Shown here piece by piece: positions 54,316-63,032 of a DNA stretch of 64,000 nt. The DNA is from Tardiphaga sp. 709 (GTDB taxonomy: Bacteria > Pseudomonadota > Alphaproteobacteria > Rhizobiales > Xanthobacteraceae), in contig NZ_CP135529.1 of NCBI RefSeq assembly GCF_032401055.1, forward strand, positions 992,001-1,056,000. The letters run 5' to 3'. Position 1 is the first letter of the stretch; each line of letters starts with the position of its first letter. The notes below the pieces were generated by a model. The model worked only from the letters and a program-made list of their open reading frames with translations, was not told where the DNA came from and made no database searches. Position numbers and translations under genes: made by a program.

Positions 54316-55803
54316 CTATTCTCCAGTCAACTTAAGATCCGTCGATGGAGTTGGTGCAGGTCCCTGACTAGAAATGTCCCTGAGGATGCGCTCCGCGCTC
54401 TGGAAATCGACATCAAGAACGATGCCGCCGTCGAGAATTTCAAATCGACGCATGCGCATATCGGTCCGGCGGTCACGCGATTTCAGAATGGTCATCAGAC
54501 GATGGTTTTCCGAGCGCAGGGCTGCGAGATGCAGCGCGATGATGTTCTCGGCAACCGCGGAGAGACCCGTCTGATTGACGCCCTTGAGCGGCTGCCCGGG
54601 TGTCATGCCAGCGTGATCGGTTTCTGCCGTCGCCAGCGTGGTAACACCGAGTGCGCGCAACTCGTTGCACAGCGCCGACAAAAAAGAGCCGATGCGCTCC
54701 TTTTCGTCGGTGAGCTTCGAGAAGCCTTCGATGCCATCGATCACCAGACGGCGCACGCCGTTCTGCCTGATGGTCGCGAGCAGCTCGGTTGCGACCTCGT
54801 CGAGCACCGCTTCTGTCTGCGGACGCCACATCAGCGTGACCTTGTCGCCCCGCGATTTCAGCGGCAGCTTGAGGCTGTCGGCCTTGATCCGCAGCGCCAT
54901 CGGATTCTCGTGAAACCCGAACAGCATCGCCGGTTCATTGGCGGGACCGCCGGTCAGGAACTGAAGACCGGCCGTGGTTTTGCCCGACCCCGAAGGCCCG
55001 AGCACCACGGTCACCGAATGCGTATCGACGCCGCCGCCGAGCATCTTGTCGACGCCGCCAATGCCGACGGACACCATCGGACCGTCGGCGCTGTCCCAGA
55101 CGCTGGGCGTCTCCAGCAGCGCCTCGATACGCGGATAGATGGCGTGGCCGTTCTCGGTGATGCGATAGGAGTGCTTGCCGCCCATGAACCAGCTGCCACG
55201 CAGCTTGTGGACCTGAAGTGACCGCTCGGCGCGCCGGCCATGCAGTGCCGACTGCAGCTCGATGAGACCGTCCACCATCGTATGCTCAGGCGGATGTGCA
55301 TCGGCGTCGAAGGCGCTGGTCAGCAGGAACATGGTGCAGTTGCTGAACGCCGCCTGGGTCTGCAATTCGTGGATGAACTTCTTCAGCTCAAGCTCGGAAC
55401 GCGCCTTCTCATGGACGGTGATGAGGCCATCGAGCACCAGAATGCTGGCATTCCGGGTACGCACCTCGCGGCGAACCACATCGAGCAGCCCGCGCAGCCC
55501 GTCGTCTTCCAGCGTCTTGAAAGCGCCGACATAGGACATGCGGTCGGGAATTGACGCTTCATCGAAGAAGGTCATCCGCCGCATATGCCCGATCATGCGG
55601 GCGTGGCTCTCTGCAAGCAGCGTGATGTAAAGCGCGTTACGCCCCTGCGCGGCCTGCGCGAAGCAGATCTGGTTGCCCAGAATCGTCTTTCCGGCGCCCG
55701 GGGCGCCCTGAATGATGTAGATGCCGCCGTCGAAAACGCCCCCGCCCAGGATCGCATCGAGACCCGGTACGCCGGTTGCAAACCGGCCGTTATCGCCACT
55801 CAT
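54316..55803 (-). CDS. KaiC-like double-domain RecA/DnaB-type ATPase
   Basis: 495 residues from ATG 55803. Two KaiC-type domains: Walker A GAPGAGKT (33-40) and GPSGSGKT (269-276), Walker B-like ASILVLDGL and RRLVIDGIEGF. By eye against cyanobacterial KaiC, each catalytic Glu pair is reduced to one (Glu65 in LLAES; Glu299 in FHENP). In the second domain the Ser431/Thr432 phosphosites align with Ser415/Ala416. This suggests a signalling ATPase rather than a clock protein. kaiA and kaiB are absent. It is the first gene of a two-gene unit with the receiver protein. Confidence 0.9.
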   Translation of the reverse strand: MSGDNGRFATGVPGLDAILGGGVFDGGIYIIQGAPGAGKTILGNQICFAQAAQGRNALYITLLAESHARMIGHMRRMTFFDEASIPDRMSYVGAFKTLEDDGLRGLLDVVRREVRTRNASILVLDGLITVHEKARSELELKKFIHELQTQAAFSNCTMFLLTSAFDADAHPPEHTMVDGLIELQSALHGRRAERSLQVHKLRGSWFMGGKHSYRITENGHAIYPRIEALLETPSVWDSADGPMVSVGIGGVDKMLGGGVDTHSVTVVLGPSGSGKTTAGLQFLTGGPANEPAMLFGFHENPMALRIKADSLKLPLKSRGDKVTLMWRPQTEAVLDEVATELLATIRQNGVRRLVIDGIEGFSKLTDEKERIGSFLSALCNELRALGVTTLATAETDHAGMTPGQPLKGVNQTGLSAVAENIIALHLAALRSENHRLMTILKSRDRRTDMRMRRFEILDGGIVLDVDFQSAERILRDISSQGPAPTPSTDLKLTGE

Positions 55804-56013
55804 TCCGAAACTGCCCCTAACGTGTCACCTATGCCGGTGAGATGTTGAAACGCGTCGGGGAGCGATGGGTTCCAAAGCTTTTTCAGAAATATTTCGAAAC
55901 ACTGCCTCTCAGCAAGGCAGCATCCCGCTAATAGCGCCCCCGAAACGGAACATCGGCCTTTACGGGCCATTGCTGTCCGGTCACCCTGACAACATCAGGC
56001 ATGGAGGACGGAA

Positions 56014-56265
56014 ATGAATCAGAAGCTGAATACCTGGACGTCGCAGCCTGAACTCGCCGGCAGCGATATGGTGTCGACGAATAACGGTTCTTATCATCCG
56101 GATTGTGGCGAAGAGCATGATCACAAGCCGACCAAGGCCATCATCGGCGTGGGACTACTCGTGGTGCTGAGTTTCCTGCTCTATGAATTCAACGGCAAGG
56201 TGTCCAAGACGCACACGTCAGCGACCCCGCCCGCGCAGCACCAAAGCTTCGCGGCAAACCACTAG
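56014..56265 (+). CDS. Small single-pass membrane protein, unknown
   Basis: 83 residues from ATG 56014 with GGAGG 6 bases upstream. A polar N-terminus containing HPDCGEEHDHK (a Cys/His/acidic cluster that could bind metal) leads to one hydrophobic helix at about 42-58 (AIIGVGLLVVLSFLLYEF). A short Thr/Pro/Gln tail ends in NH. No family recognised. It is divergent from the KaiC-like gene and its stop overlaps the convergent formyltransferase-fold gene by 4 bases. Confidence 0.7.
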   Translation: MNQKLNTWTSQPELAGSDMVSTNNGSYHPDCGEEHDHKPTKAIIGVGLLVVLSFLLYEFNGKVSKTHTSATPPAQHQSFAANH

Positions 56266-56966
56266 GCTTCGACAGCTTCATCCGCAATAGCACTTTCAGT
56301 GTCGGGCACGACGACCCGAAACTGGAAGCCGTGCAGACCGATGGTCGGCACGATGCCGAAATGGTCGGTGCCGAAGACTTTGACCCGATGCTGCAGTTCA
56401 TCTTTCTCGATGCTTACCGGGATATCGCAGATCTGCTCATAGGCCTTACGCGTGTGACGCGTGTTGCCCCAGCGCAGCGCCCGCTCGATCAGCGGGCCCG
56501 GCTGTGTGGCCAGGACGCGTGCCATCCGCCAGAAAGTCTGCACCAGCTTCGTATAGGCAATCTCTTCCAGACCCGCGACACTGATATCAGCCGGAATTGG
56601 GAACGCCTCGACATCCACGATCGGTCCGGCATCGACACGTGCAATCATGCGATGGACCGTGCAGCCGAAGTCGGTCGCGTGATCGTGGAGCGCAAAATGC
56701 GCCGGTGCCGAGCCGGGATATTGCGGCGGACCGGGATGGAAGTTGTAAGCGCCAAAGCCAAGCTGATCGAGCACCGCGCTGGGGACTATGACGCCAGTGG
56801 TGAACGAAATCATCCGCGCCCGGCGTAGCCAGTCGGGCTCGATCGCCGCCAGATCTTCAGCTGTAAAAACAGGAAGGACCGTGAGGTCCGGATTGTGACC
56901 ACGGAGCAAAGTTGTGAAGACCGAGTGCTCAGCAGGACCCGTCAGGAGGATAATCGTATCGAACAT
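56262..56966 (-). CDS. Formyltransferase-fold protein
   Basis: 234 residues from ATG 56966; the frame is open to 57065 and ATG 57029 is an alternative start. The N-terminal half fits the formyl_trans_N fold: MFDTIILLTGPAEHSVFTTLL, ISFTTGVIVPSAVLDQLGFGAYNFHPGPP (the active-site-like Asn/His), and PAHFALHDHATDFGCTVHRMIARVDAGPIV with the conserved aspartate. It is too short for methionyl-tRNA formyltransferase and lacks the usual C-terminal domain. The substrate could be a sugar-nucleotide amine or an amino acid. Not assigned further. Confidence 0.8.
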   Translation of the reverse strand: MFDTIILLTGPAEHSVFTTLLRGHNPDLTVLPVFTAEDLAAIEPDWLRRARMISFTTGVIVPSAVLDQLGFGAYNFHPGPPQYPGSAPAHFALHDHATDFGCTVHRMIARVDAGPIVDVEAFPIPADISVAGLEEIAYTKLVQTFWRMARVLATQPGPLIERALRWGNTRHTRKAYEQICDIPVSIEKDELQHRVKVFGTDHFGIVPTIGLHGFQFRVVVPDTESAIADEAVEA

Positions 56967-57145
56967 TCGGGCTGCCACGCGCTTCTGCGAATCAATAATC
57001 GCCTCAGCGTCGCAGCCAGGCCTTAACATCTGATGAGCAGGCCCGATCACGCTGCATTGCCACATAGGACCTGGCTCTGGAATGGCGCAATCGCGGGAAC
57101 ATGCACCTCATCTGACGGTTGTCCCTCTGCACAGGAGGGCACGAC

Positions 57146-57607
57146 ATGGCAAACATTCCCAATCCCAATGATCCGTATCGTCCAAATCCCGCTGATGACA
57201 TCCGCAATCCTGCGCGGCTCGACAATGAGCTGCAGGCCGATCCTGAACTCGCGGAAGGGCCAGCGAGCGGTAGCCGCATGGCTATTTATGCACTTGGCGT
57301 TGTTGTGTTGCTCGGCGCCGTATTCTACGGCTTGAACAATACATCCACGACTCCGGGCGACGCGACGAAGACCGCGTCCCAGTCCCCGCCAGCGACGCAG
57401 GACAGCACGCCAAAGGCGCCGGCGCCAACCAACAACATCGCGGACTCTTATTCGAAGCCGCCAGTGGCACCCGGCGTACGTGACGTGACGCCCACCAACA
57501 AGCAGTCCGGCGTCACCACCGGTGCGGCACCTGCGCGACCGCAGGCTCCGCAATCGGCTCCGACCGGCACCGAGATCGACAGCTCGAAGGGCGGCGCGCC
57601 GAAGTAA
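57146..57607 (+). CDS. Pro/Ala/Thr-rich single-pass membrane protein, unknown
   Basis: 153 residues from ATG 57146 with AGGAGGG 7 bases upstream. The N-terminal NIPNPNDPYRPNPADDIRNP is an Asn/Pro/Asp-rich cytoplasmic segment. One transmembrane helix at about 45-62 (MAIYALGVVVLLGAVFYGL) follows, then a long low-complexity region rich in Pro, Ala, Thr and Ser, likely periplasmic and disordered. Similar proteins are common and unnamed in Bradyrhizobium. No function can be given. Confidence 0.75.
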   Translation: MANIPNPNDPYRPNPADDIRNPARLDNELQADPELAEGPASGSRMAIYALGVVVLLGAVFYGLNNTSTTPGDATKTASQSPPATQDSTPKAPAPTNNIADSYSKPPVAPGVRDVTPTNKQSGVTTGAAPARPQAPQSAPTGTEIDSSKGGAPK

Positions 57608-57667
57608 CGGCGCGACCGGGCAGACAAGGCTGCGGGCATCGATGCCCGCGGCTTTGTTGCGCATGGA

Positions 57668-57976
57668 TTATGCGGTCACCTGACGCAGGAACGTGCGTTC
57701 CTCCGCGAGGATGAACCGGTGCTCCTCGGCCGACGCGAAATTCGCAACGCCGTCCGCGTCGCTCCGAAGTCTGGCGCGATAGGCTTCATAGGCCGCGAGA
57801 CTTGGGAACGAGATCAGGCCGAATGCGGCGTTGTTCGTCCCTTCATGGGGCATCCAGTAGCCCTGCAGATCACCGCCGCATTTGGGAATAATCGTCAGCC
57901 AGCGCTTGGCGTAGGCTTCAAAAAATTCGCGTTTGAACGGATCGATCTGATAGCGAATGAAGACAGTGATCGTCAT
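57668..57976 (-). CDS. NIPSNAP family protein
   Basis: 102 residues from ATG 57976. Ferredoxin-like dimeric alpha/beta barrel fold: [41 protein letters not shown] at the N-terminus, [18 protein letters not shown], and a C-terminal [13 protein letters not shown]. The family is small and of uncertain function, often next to regulators. It is divergent from an ArsR-type regulator whose operator-like palindrome lies in their shared 70-base gap, so it is very likely the regulated target. Confidence 0.9.
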   Translation of the reverse strand: MTITVFIRYQIDPFKREFFEAYAKRWLTIIPKCGGDLQGYWMPHEGTNNAAFGLISFPSLAAYEAYRARLRSDADGVANFASAEEHRFILAEERTFLRQVTA

Positions 57977-57993
57977 AACGGCTCCCTTTGCAG

Positions 57994-58048
57994 ATACTTC
58001 GATATAACCGCTTGAGGGACTGTGACACTTCGATTAGCATCGAAGTAT
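57994..58048. promoter_or_regulatory. ArsR-type operator: palindrome plus upstream half site
   Basis: ACTTCGAT (58027-58034), TAGC, ATCGAAGT (58039-58046) is a perfect dyad ending at the base before the regulator's ATG. A second ACTTCGAT lies at 57996-58003, within ATACTTCGATAT. Full-length agreement extends to ATACTTCGAT for two of the three half sites. Spacing of 31 bases is about three helical turns. Placement fits autorepression and control of the divergent NIPSNAP gene. Confidence 0.65.
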
Positions 58049-58760
58049 GAAAGCGGGTCCGGACATCGCCATGGTCGCTGCACTCGTCGGCGACCCCGCA
58101 CGCGCCAATATGCTGACGGCGCTGATGACAGGCCGTGCGCTGACCGCGAGCGAACTCGCCCAGGAAGCCGGGATTACTGCACCAACGGCGAGTTCGCACC
58201 TCTCCAAGCTCGAAGCAGGCGGCTTGATCGAGCCGGAAAAACAAGGGCGCCATCGCTATTATCGCCTCACCGGCCCCGATGTCGCCGGCGTGCTGGAAGG
58301 TCTGGCCGGCCTGGCAGCCCGCGCGGGCCATCTTCGCGTTCGCACCGGGCCGAAAGAACCGGCATTGCGCCGCGCACGGATTTGCTACGATCACCTCGCC
58401 GGCGATCTTGGCGTGCAGATGCTCGACAGTATGCGGGCACAGAGACTGATCCGGCAGACCGAGCAGGTCATCGAACTCACGACCCAGGGCAGCGGGTTCG
58501 TTGCTGAAGAATTGAGGATAGATCCGGCAACGCTGGCTCATCCGCGCCGGCCGGTCTGCAAGGCCTGCCTCGACTGGAGCGAGCGACGCCACCATCTGGC
58601 CGGGACACTTGGCGCCGCCATCATGATCTCATTTACTGCCATGAAATGGGCGGCCAGAGACTCCTCGCCCGGCAGCCGCGTAGTGCATTTCACCCGCAGC
58701 GGCGAGAAGCGCTTCGAGTCATTGTTCGGCACGACCGGCGACGCCATCCGGAAAACGTGA
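58047..58760 (+). CDS. ArsR-family (winged-helix) transcriptional regulator
   Basis: 237 residues from ATG 58047. N-terminal ArsR winged helix: VAALVGDPARANMLTALMTGRALTASELAQEAGITAPTASSHLSKLEAGGLI, followed by the wing GRHRYYRL. The extended C-terminal half (about 110-220) has ARICYDHLAGDLGVQM and a Cys-rich RRPVCKACLDWSERRHHLAG, typical of a long ArsR subgroup in proteobacteria. These cysteines could sense a thiol-reactive or metal signal, but they are equally part of the subgroup fold. It controls itself and the NIPSNAP gene by position. Confidence 0.92.
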   Translation: MKAGPDIAMVAALVGDPARANMLTALMTGRALTASELAQEAGITAPTASSHLSKLEAGGLIEPEKQGRHRYYRLTGPDVAGVLEGLAGLAARAGHLRVRTGPKEPALRRARICYDHLAGDLGVQMLDSMRAQRLIRQTEQVIELTTQGSGFVAEELRIDPATLAHPRRPVCKACLDWSERRHHLAGTLGAAIMISFTAMKWAARDSSPGSRVVHFTRSGEKRFESLFGTTGDAIRKT

Positions 58761-58832
58761 AGACGCCGGCTTACCTTTGCCGCAATGCAGCCTGAAACCG
58801 CGCCGGACCTTCCTTCTCCCGGAGCTTTCTCG

Positions 58833-59840
58833 ATGAACCGCCTGCTGCTCGCTGCGCTGATTGCAACCCTGCCGTTCACCTCATCGCAGGCGGCCGAGCC
58901 TCCTGCGGCACGCGAGCCTTACGGCATCGGCCTCGAAGGTTTCCCCTATCCCTACCCCGTCAACATGCTGCCGCTGGTCAATGACGGCGAGCAGGTGCGC
59001 ATGGCCTATATGGACGTGCCATCGACCAAGCCCAATGGTCGGACTGTGGTGCTGCTGCATGGCCGCAATTTCCCGTCGAGCTACTGGGCTCCGGTGATCG
59101 GCACGTTGAACGATGCAGGTTACCGCGTCGTGGTCCCCGATCAGATCGGCTTCGGCAAATCGTCGAAGCCATCAGGCGATCTGCATTTCGACAACCTCGC
59201 CCGCAACACCGTCGCGCTGATGGATCACCTCGGGATCGCGAAATTCGACGTCGTGGCGCATTCCCTCGGCGGCATGTTGAGCGTGCGCATTGCCCGCGCT
59301 TATCCCGACCGCATCGATCACCTGCTGCTCGCGGCGCCGATCGGACTTGAGGACTATCGCCTCTATGTGCCACCGACACCGACCGAGAAGATTTTGGAGA
59401 ACGAAGACAAGCTGACGGCGGAGGGCTACCGCAAACAGCTCGAGGTGAACTATTCGCTGAAGATGCAACCCGATCAGGTAACGCCCTTTATCGACGCGCG
59501 TTTCAACATCAAGGGGTCACCGGAATATCCACGCTGGCTGCGCGCCTTCGTCAGCTCGGCGCAGCTCATTTATCGCGAACCCGTGGTCCACGAAATCCCG
59601 CTGATCGCGCTGCCGACCCTGTTCATCATGGGCGCCGACGATCATAACGCACCGGGCAAGCCGAATGCGCCGGAGGCGTTGCGGCCGAAGATGGGGCAGA
59701 ACGCCGATCTGGCCAAGGCGCTGGCGGCGAAGATGCCGAACGCGAAGGCCGAGGTGCTGCCGGACGCGGGCCATATCGTGTTTCTCGATGCACCGGCCAA
59801 ATTCAACGAATTGATGCTGGGATTTCTCGCGGCGAAGTAG
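58833..59840 (+). CDS. Exported alpha/beta hydrolase
   Basis: 335 residues from ATG 58833 (frame open from 58785). Signal peptide ends near residue 20 (SSQAAE). Core: VVLLHGRNFPSSYW, VVVPDQIGFGKSSKP, nucleophile Ser144 in VVAHSLGGML (first Gly replaced by Ala), an acid near LFIMGADDHNAPG, and histidine in LPDAGHIVFLD. It belongs to the MhpC/haloalkane-dehalogenase-like group and could act on esters or lactones outside the cell. Neighbours do not point to a pathway. Confidence 0.9.
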   Translation: MNRLLLAALIATLPFTSSQAAEPPAAREPYGIGLEGFPYPYPVNMLPLVNDGEQVRMAYMDVPSTKPNGRTVVLLHGRNFPSSYWAPVIGTLNDAGYRVVVPDQIGFGKSSKPSGDLHFDNLARNTVALMDHLGIAKFDVVAHSLGGMLSVRIARAYPDRIDHLLLAAPIGLEDYRLYVPPTPTEKILENEDKLTAEGYRKQLEVNYSLKMQPDQVTPFIDARFNIKGSPEYPRWLRAFVSSAQLIYREPVVHEIPLIALPTLFIMGADDHNAPGKPNAPEALRPKMGQNADLAKALAAKMPNAKAEVLPDAGHIVFLDAPAKFNELMLGFLAAK

Positions 59841-60026
59841 CAACTGCCGCGCCCTGCCACGCAGATATCCCGAAACATTCATGCTGTATTCAGATCGAAT
59901 CGGCTTAATCGTGCTGTGCAGCGTTGATCCCAGCAATTTTCTTGCCCGTAAGAGTCCTGCAGCGGGTGATGCGATGCCATCATTATTCTCTGCGCCGCAT
60001 CGCGGCACCATCGAGGGAGAACACGA

Positions 60027-60286
60027 ATGAAGACGATCTTTGCGGCAGCCTTGTTTGCCGTTAGCGTCGGGGGCATCGGTGCCGCCAGCGCAATGCCTCT
60101 GGCTCCGCTGAGCGCTGCAGACACGGCAGGCGTGATCCAGGTCGCTCAGGGCTGCGGCCCCGGCTATGCCCGCGGTCCCTATGGCGGTTGCCGCCCGATG
60201 TTCCGTGGTCCGCCACCGCGCGGCCCGGGTTACTGCCCCCCGGCTTCTTCCGCAATCCCTACGGCCGCTGCATCCGCCGCTGGTGA
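60027..60286 (+). pseudogene. Small exported GCGPG-type protein, frameshifted in a C run
   Basis: From ATG 60027: a signal peptide (IFAAALFAVSVGGIGAASA), then VAQGCGPGYARGPYGGCRP, the first half of a small periplasmic family widespread in Bradyrhizobium that ends in CPPGFxRNPYGRCxRRW. As read, after GYCPP the frame becomes ASSAIPTAAASA and runs on to 60374. Adding one C to the C6 run at 60236-60241 gives CPPGFFRNPYGRCIRRW and a stop at 60284-60286. The intrinsic terminator at 60313-60335 lies inside the run-on frame but after the corrected stop, so the corrected version is almost certainly the ancestral gene. Confidence 0.8.
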
Positions 60287-60312
60287 TCGCTGCATAATCC
60301 TGACGACGAAGA

Positions 60313-60335
60313 CCCCGCCACTGGCGGGGTTTTTT
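60313..60335 (+). terminator. Rho-independent terminator
   Basis: CCCCGCC (60313-60319), ACT loop, GGCGGGG (60323-60329), then six T. Complete intrinsic terminator for the small exported gene and a mark of its real end. Confidence 0.93.
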
Positions 60336-60406
60336 GTTGCCCACGCGCCGGTTACAGCCGTCACACGAAGATGACAGAATGGCACTTCGCTATTCTGGAG
60401 ATCGTC

Positions 60407-61651
60407 ATGTCGCGCGCTTTGCGTCGTCTCATACTGGCCGGGCTGCTCGGCCTCTCATCGCTGACGACCGGCCGCGCCGACACCATCGCACTGCCCGAGC
60501 CGCAGCTAGGTCCACGGCCGTTCTATCTCGTCGACAAGATGAAAGACGGCCCGCTGAAGGCAAAGCTGAGCACCTGCACCGGGCCGTTTCGCAAGAGCGA
60601 TTTCTCCATCGCCCATCGCGGCGCGCCGCTGCAATTTCCCGAGCATACACGGGAGTCCTATCTCGCTGCGGCGCGCATGGGCGCCGGCGTGATCGAATGC
60701 GACGTGACCTTTACGAAGGACCGCCAGTTGGTCTGCCGGCATTCGCAATGCGACCTGCATACGACAACGAACATCCTGTCGGTGCCATCGCTTGCAGCGA
60801 AGTGCACGCAACCTTTCAGCCCTGCCGATCCCGCCACCGGCAAGAAGGCATCGGCGAAATGCTGCACCAGCGACATCACGCTGGCGGAGTTCAGAACGCT
60901 CACGGCGAAGATGGATGCCGCCAACACCTCTGCCACGACCGTTGCGGATTATCAGAACGGCACACTGCGCTGGCGCACCGACCTTTATGCCAGCTCGGGC
61001 ACGCTGATGACCCACGCGGAGAGCATCGCGCTGATCAAGAGCCTCGGCGCCAAATTCACGCCGGAGCTGAAGGCGCCGGAAGTGCCGATGCCGTTCGACG
61101 GCGATTACAGCCAGGAGAAATACGCAACCCAGATGCTCGACGAATATCGTGCCGCCGGCATTCCGCCTGGCGACGTATTTGCCCAGAGCTTCGATCTCAA
61201 CGACATCAAGTTCTGGATCCGCACCGCGCCGGAATTCGGCGCGCAGGCGGTCTATCTCGACGGCCGCTATGAAACACCGGGTTTCGATCACATGCGCGCG
61301 GAAACGTGGAAACCGTCGATGGCCGAACTCAAGGTTGCCGGCGTCAAGATTCTCGCGCCGCCGATCTACATGCTGCTGACGCTCGATGGCAGCGGTCAGA
61401 TCGTGCCCTCCCTTTATGCCAAGGCAGCGCGCGATGCCGGGCTCGATCTGATCACATGGTCGCTGGAGCGCGACGGGCCGCTCGCAAACGGCGGCGGTTT
61501 CTTCCATCGCTCGATCAAACCCGCCATCGATCGCGACGGCGACACGCTGACGGTGCTGGACGTGCTGGCGAGAGACGTCGGCGTGCGCGGTGTGTTTTCC
61601 GACTGGCCGGCCACCACGACATTCTATGCCAGCTGCATGGGACTGCGCTGA
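60407..61651 (+). CDS. Secreted glycerophosphodiester phosphodiesterase family protein
   Basis: 414 residues from ATG 60407 with GGAG upstream. Signal peptide at about 1-24 ([18 protein letters not shown]). GDPD barrel: [22 protein letters not shown] with the catalytic histidine, [19 protein letters not shown] with metal-ligand Glu/Asp, FTPELKAPE, and [12 protein letters not shown] near the end. An insert of about 80 residues after the first metal site carries four cysteines (CDLHT, CTQPF, KCCTSD), suggesting disulfides in the periplasm. It hydrolyses glycerophosphodiesters, perhaps for phosphate or choline scavenging. Different from the cytoplasmic GDPD at 28.8 kb. Confidence 0.9.
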   Translation: MSRALRRLILAGLLGLSSLTTGRADTIALPEPQLGPRPFYLVDKMKDGPLKAKLSTCTGPFRKSDFSIAHRGAPLQFPEHTRESYLAAARMGAGVIECDVTFTKDRQLVCRHSQCDLHTTTNILSVPSLAAKCTQPFSPADPATGKKASAKCCTSDITLAEFRTLTAKMDAANTSATTVADYQNGTLRWRTDLYASSGTLMTHAESIALIKSLGAKFTPELKAPEVPMPFDGDYSQEKYATQMLDEYRAAGIPPGDVFAQSFDLNDIKFWIRTAPEFGAQAVYLDGRYETPGFDHMRAETWKPSMAELKVAGVKILAPPIYMLLTLDGSGQIVPSLYAKAARDAGLDLITWSLERDGPLANGGGFFHRSIKPAIDRDGDTLTVLDVLARDVGVRGVFSDWPATTTFYASCMGLR

Positions 61652-61660
61652 CGCAGAGCG

Positions 61661-62293
61661 CTATTTGGCGTCGCTGTCATAGACGAATTTCGGCATCTCC
61701 AGCTTCAGCCGGATTGCCAGCAGGCGGAATACTAAACCGGTCACGGCGGCGACCAGCGTCACGAGATCGGGACTGAATCCGTATTTGATGCCGCCGATAT
61801 ACAGAAGCCCCGTGACGATCGACACGCTGGCATAAAGTTCGGCGCGAAACAGCAGCGGCACGTCGTTGCACAGCACGTCGCGAATGACGCCGCCGACGCA
61901 GCCGGTAATCATCCCGGCCACCACGACGATCAGCAGCGGCTGATCCATGGCGAGTGCGATGTTGCAGCCCATGATGGTGAAGACCACGAGACCGATGGCA
62001 TCGAGCACCAGAAACAGCGCGTGAAAACGATGAACGACCCGTGCAAGCCCGATGGTCACCAGCGCCGCACCGCCGGTCAGCAGCAGCAGATACGGGCTCT
62101 TCACCCACCACAGCGGATAGTGCCCGAGCAGCATGTCGCGCATCGAACCACCGCCGAGCGCAGTGATGCAGCCGAGCATGGCGACGCCCAGCCAATCCAT
62201 CTTGCGCCGTCCGGCCGCGAGCGCAGCCGTCATCGCCTCGGCAACGAGCGCGATCATGGCAAGCGGAAACAGCAGGGCTTCGGTATGGGGCAT
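61661..62293 (-). CDS. Trimeric intracellular cation (TRIC) channel family protein (UPF0126/YicG)
   Basis: 210 residues from ATG 62293. Two tandem repeats of about 90 residues, each with three helices and the kinked Gly motif: ITALGGGSMRDMLLG in repeat 1 and ITGCVGGVIRDVLCND in repeat 2. A seventh helix follows (LVTLVAAVTGLVFRLLAI). This is the full bacterial TRIC architecture, a homotrimeric K+ channel with one pore per subunit. Physiological role in this genus is unknown. It is convergent with the GDPD gene, 9 bases between stops. Confidence 0.93.
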   Translation of the reverse strand: MPHTEALLFPLAMIALVAEAMTAALAAGRRKMDWLGVAMLGCITALGGGSMRDMLLGHYPLWWVKSPYLLLLTGGAALVTIGLARVVHRFHALFLVLDAIGLVVFTIMGCNIALAMDQPLLIVVVAGMITGCVGGVIRDVLCNDVPLLFRAELYASVSIVTGLLYIGGIKYGFSPDLVTLVAAVTGLVFRLLAIRLKLEMPKFVYDSDAK

Positions 62294-62415
62294 GGGACTC
62301 GTCGGCAGCGGATGACGGCGACCTGTAACACAAATCCGTGCATGCGGTGACCGGCGGCGGACAAATCCCCGCCATCTTCCTGAGCCTCCATCACAACCTC
62401 ACAGCAGGAGGTGTC

Positions 62416-62685
62416 ATGACCCGTCTGTTTCTCACCCTCCCCATTCTACTCATGGCTGGCGCGGCCATGGCGGAGGACGCGCGGCTGTCGATGCCTTATT
62501 ATGGCAGCGCCACCATGAATGCCGATGACAGCCTGGTGCTGCATTTCACCCGCACGGTGGACGGCAAGCCGGCTGACGGCTCGCAGACCTTTGCCCCCGG
62601 CGATCGTAGCTATGACAACGTGCGTCGCCACCTGAGCGGCATTGAACCCGGCCAGACCAAACCGCTGACGCCCTGGAAAGACTGA
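62416..62685 (+). CDS. Small exported protein, unknown
   Basis: 89 residues from ATG 62416 with AGGAGG 4 bases upstream. Cleavable signal peptide (LFLTLPILLMAGAAMAED). The mature 70 residues include YYGSATMNADDSLVLHFTRTVDG and GDRSYDNVRRHLSGIEPGQTKPLTPW, with no cysteines. No family assigned. It is divergent from the TRIC channel and convergent with the Tat-exported protein. Confidence 0.78.
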   Translation: MTRLFLTLPILLMAGAAMAEDARLSMPYYGSATMNADDSLVLHFTRTVDGKPADGSQTFAPGDRSYDNVRRHLSGIEPGQTKPLTPWKD

Positions 62686-62708
62686 GCGTCAGCACAAACG
62701 GGCTTGCC

Positions 62709-63032
62709 CTACCAGTAGCGGCGGCGCCAGTAACGACGACGCCAGTAACGGCGCCGGACGCCCCAGCGGCGACGGCGCCAACCCCAGTGCCTGTGGCGCC
62801 AGCCCCAATGCCGTCCCCGCCAGCCGCGATGCCAGCGCACCTGTTCCGGCTGCAGACGATCGACATCCTCCTGTGAGGCCACCGCAGGCTGCGGTTCACT
62901 GTCCGGTTTGTGGTTGTCGAGCGGATTGGTCGGCAGTAGCGGTGCGGCTTGGGCCCGGGTGACAGTCTGGGCGACCACCCCTGCGCCCGCGACAAAGCCG
63001 AAGGCGATCTTCAGAAAATGACGGCGTTCCAT
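62709..63032 (-). CDS. Tat-exported protein with Arg/Trp/His-rich repeat tail
   Basis: 107 residues from ATG 63032. It starts MERRHFLKIAFGFVAGAGVVA, a twin-arginine signal (RRxFLK) followed by a hydrophobic stretch and an AQA-type cleavage site. After a short acidic/Pro region the last 40 residues are almost only Arg, Trp, His, Gly and Tyr. HWGWR is repeated, then RRRYW three times at the end. Such tails occur in small exported proteins of Bradyrhizobium. They are strongly cationic and aromatic and could bind membranes, peptidoglycan, nucleic acid or metal. Function unknown. Confidence 0.78.
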   Translation of the reverse strand: MERRHFLKIAFGFVAGAGVVAQTVTRAQAAPLLPTNPLDNHKPDSEPQPAVASQEDVDRLQPEQVRWHRGWRGRHWGWRHRHWGWRRRRWGVRRRYWRRRYWRRRYW

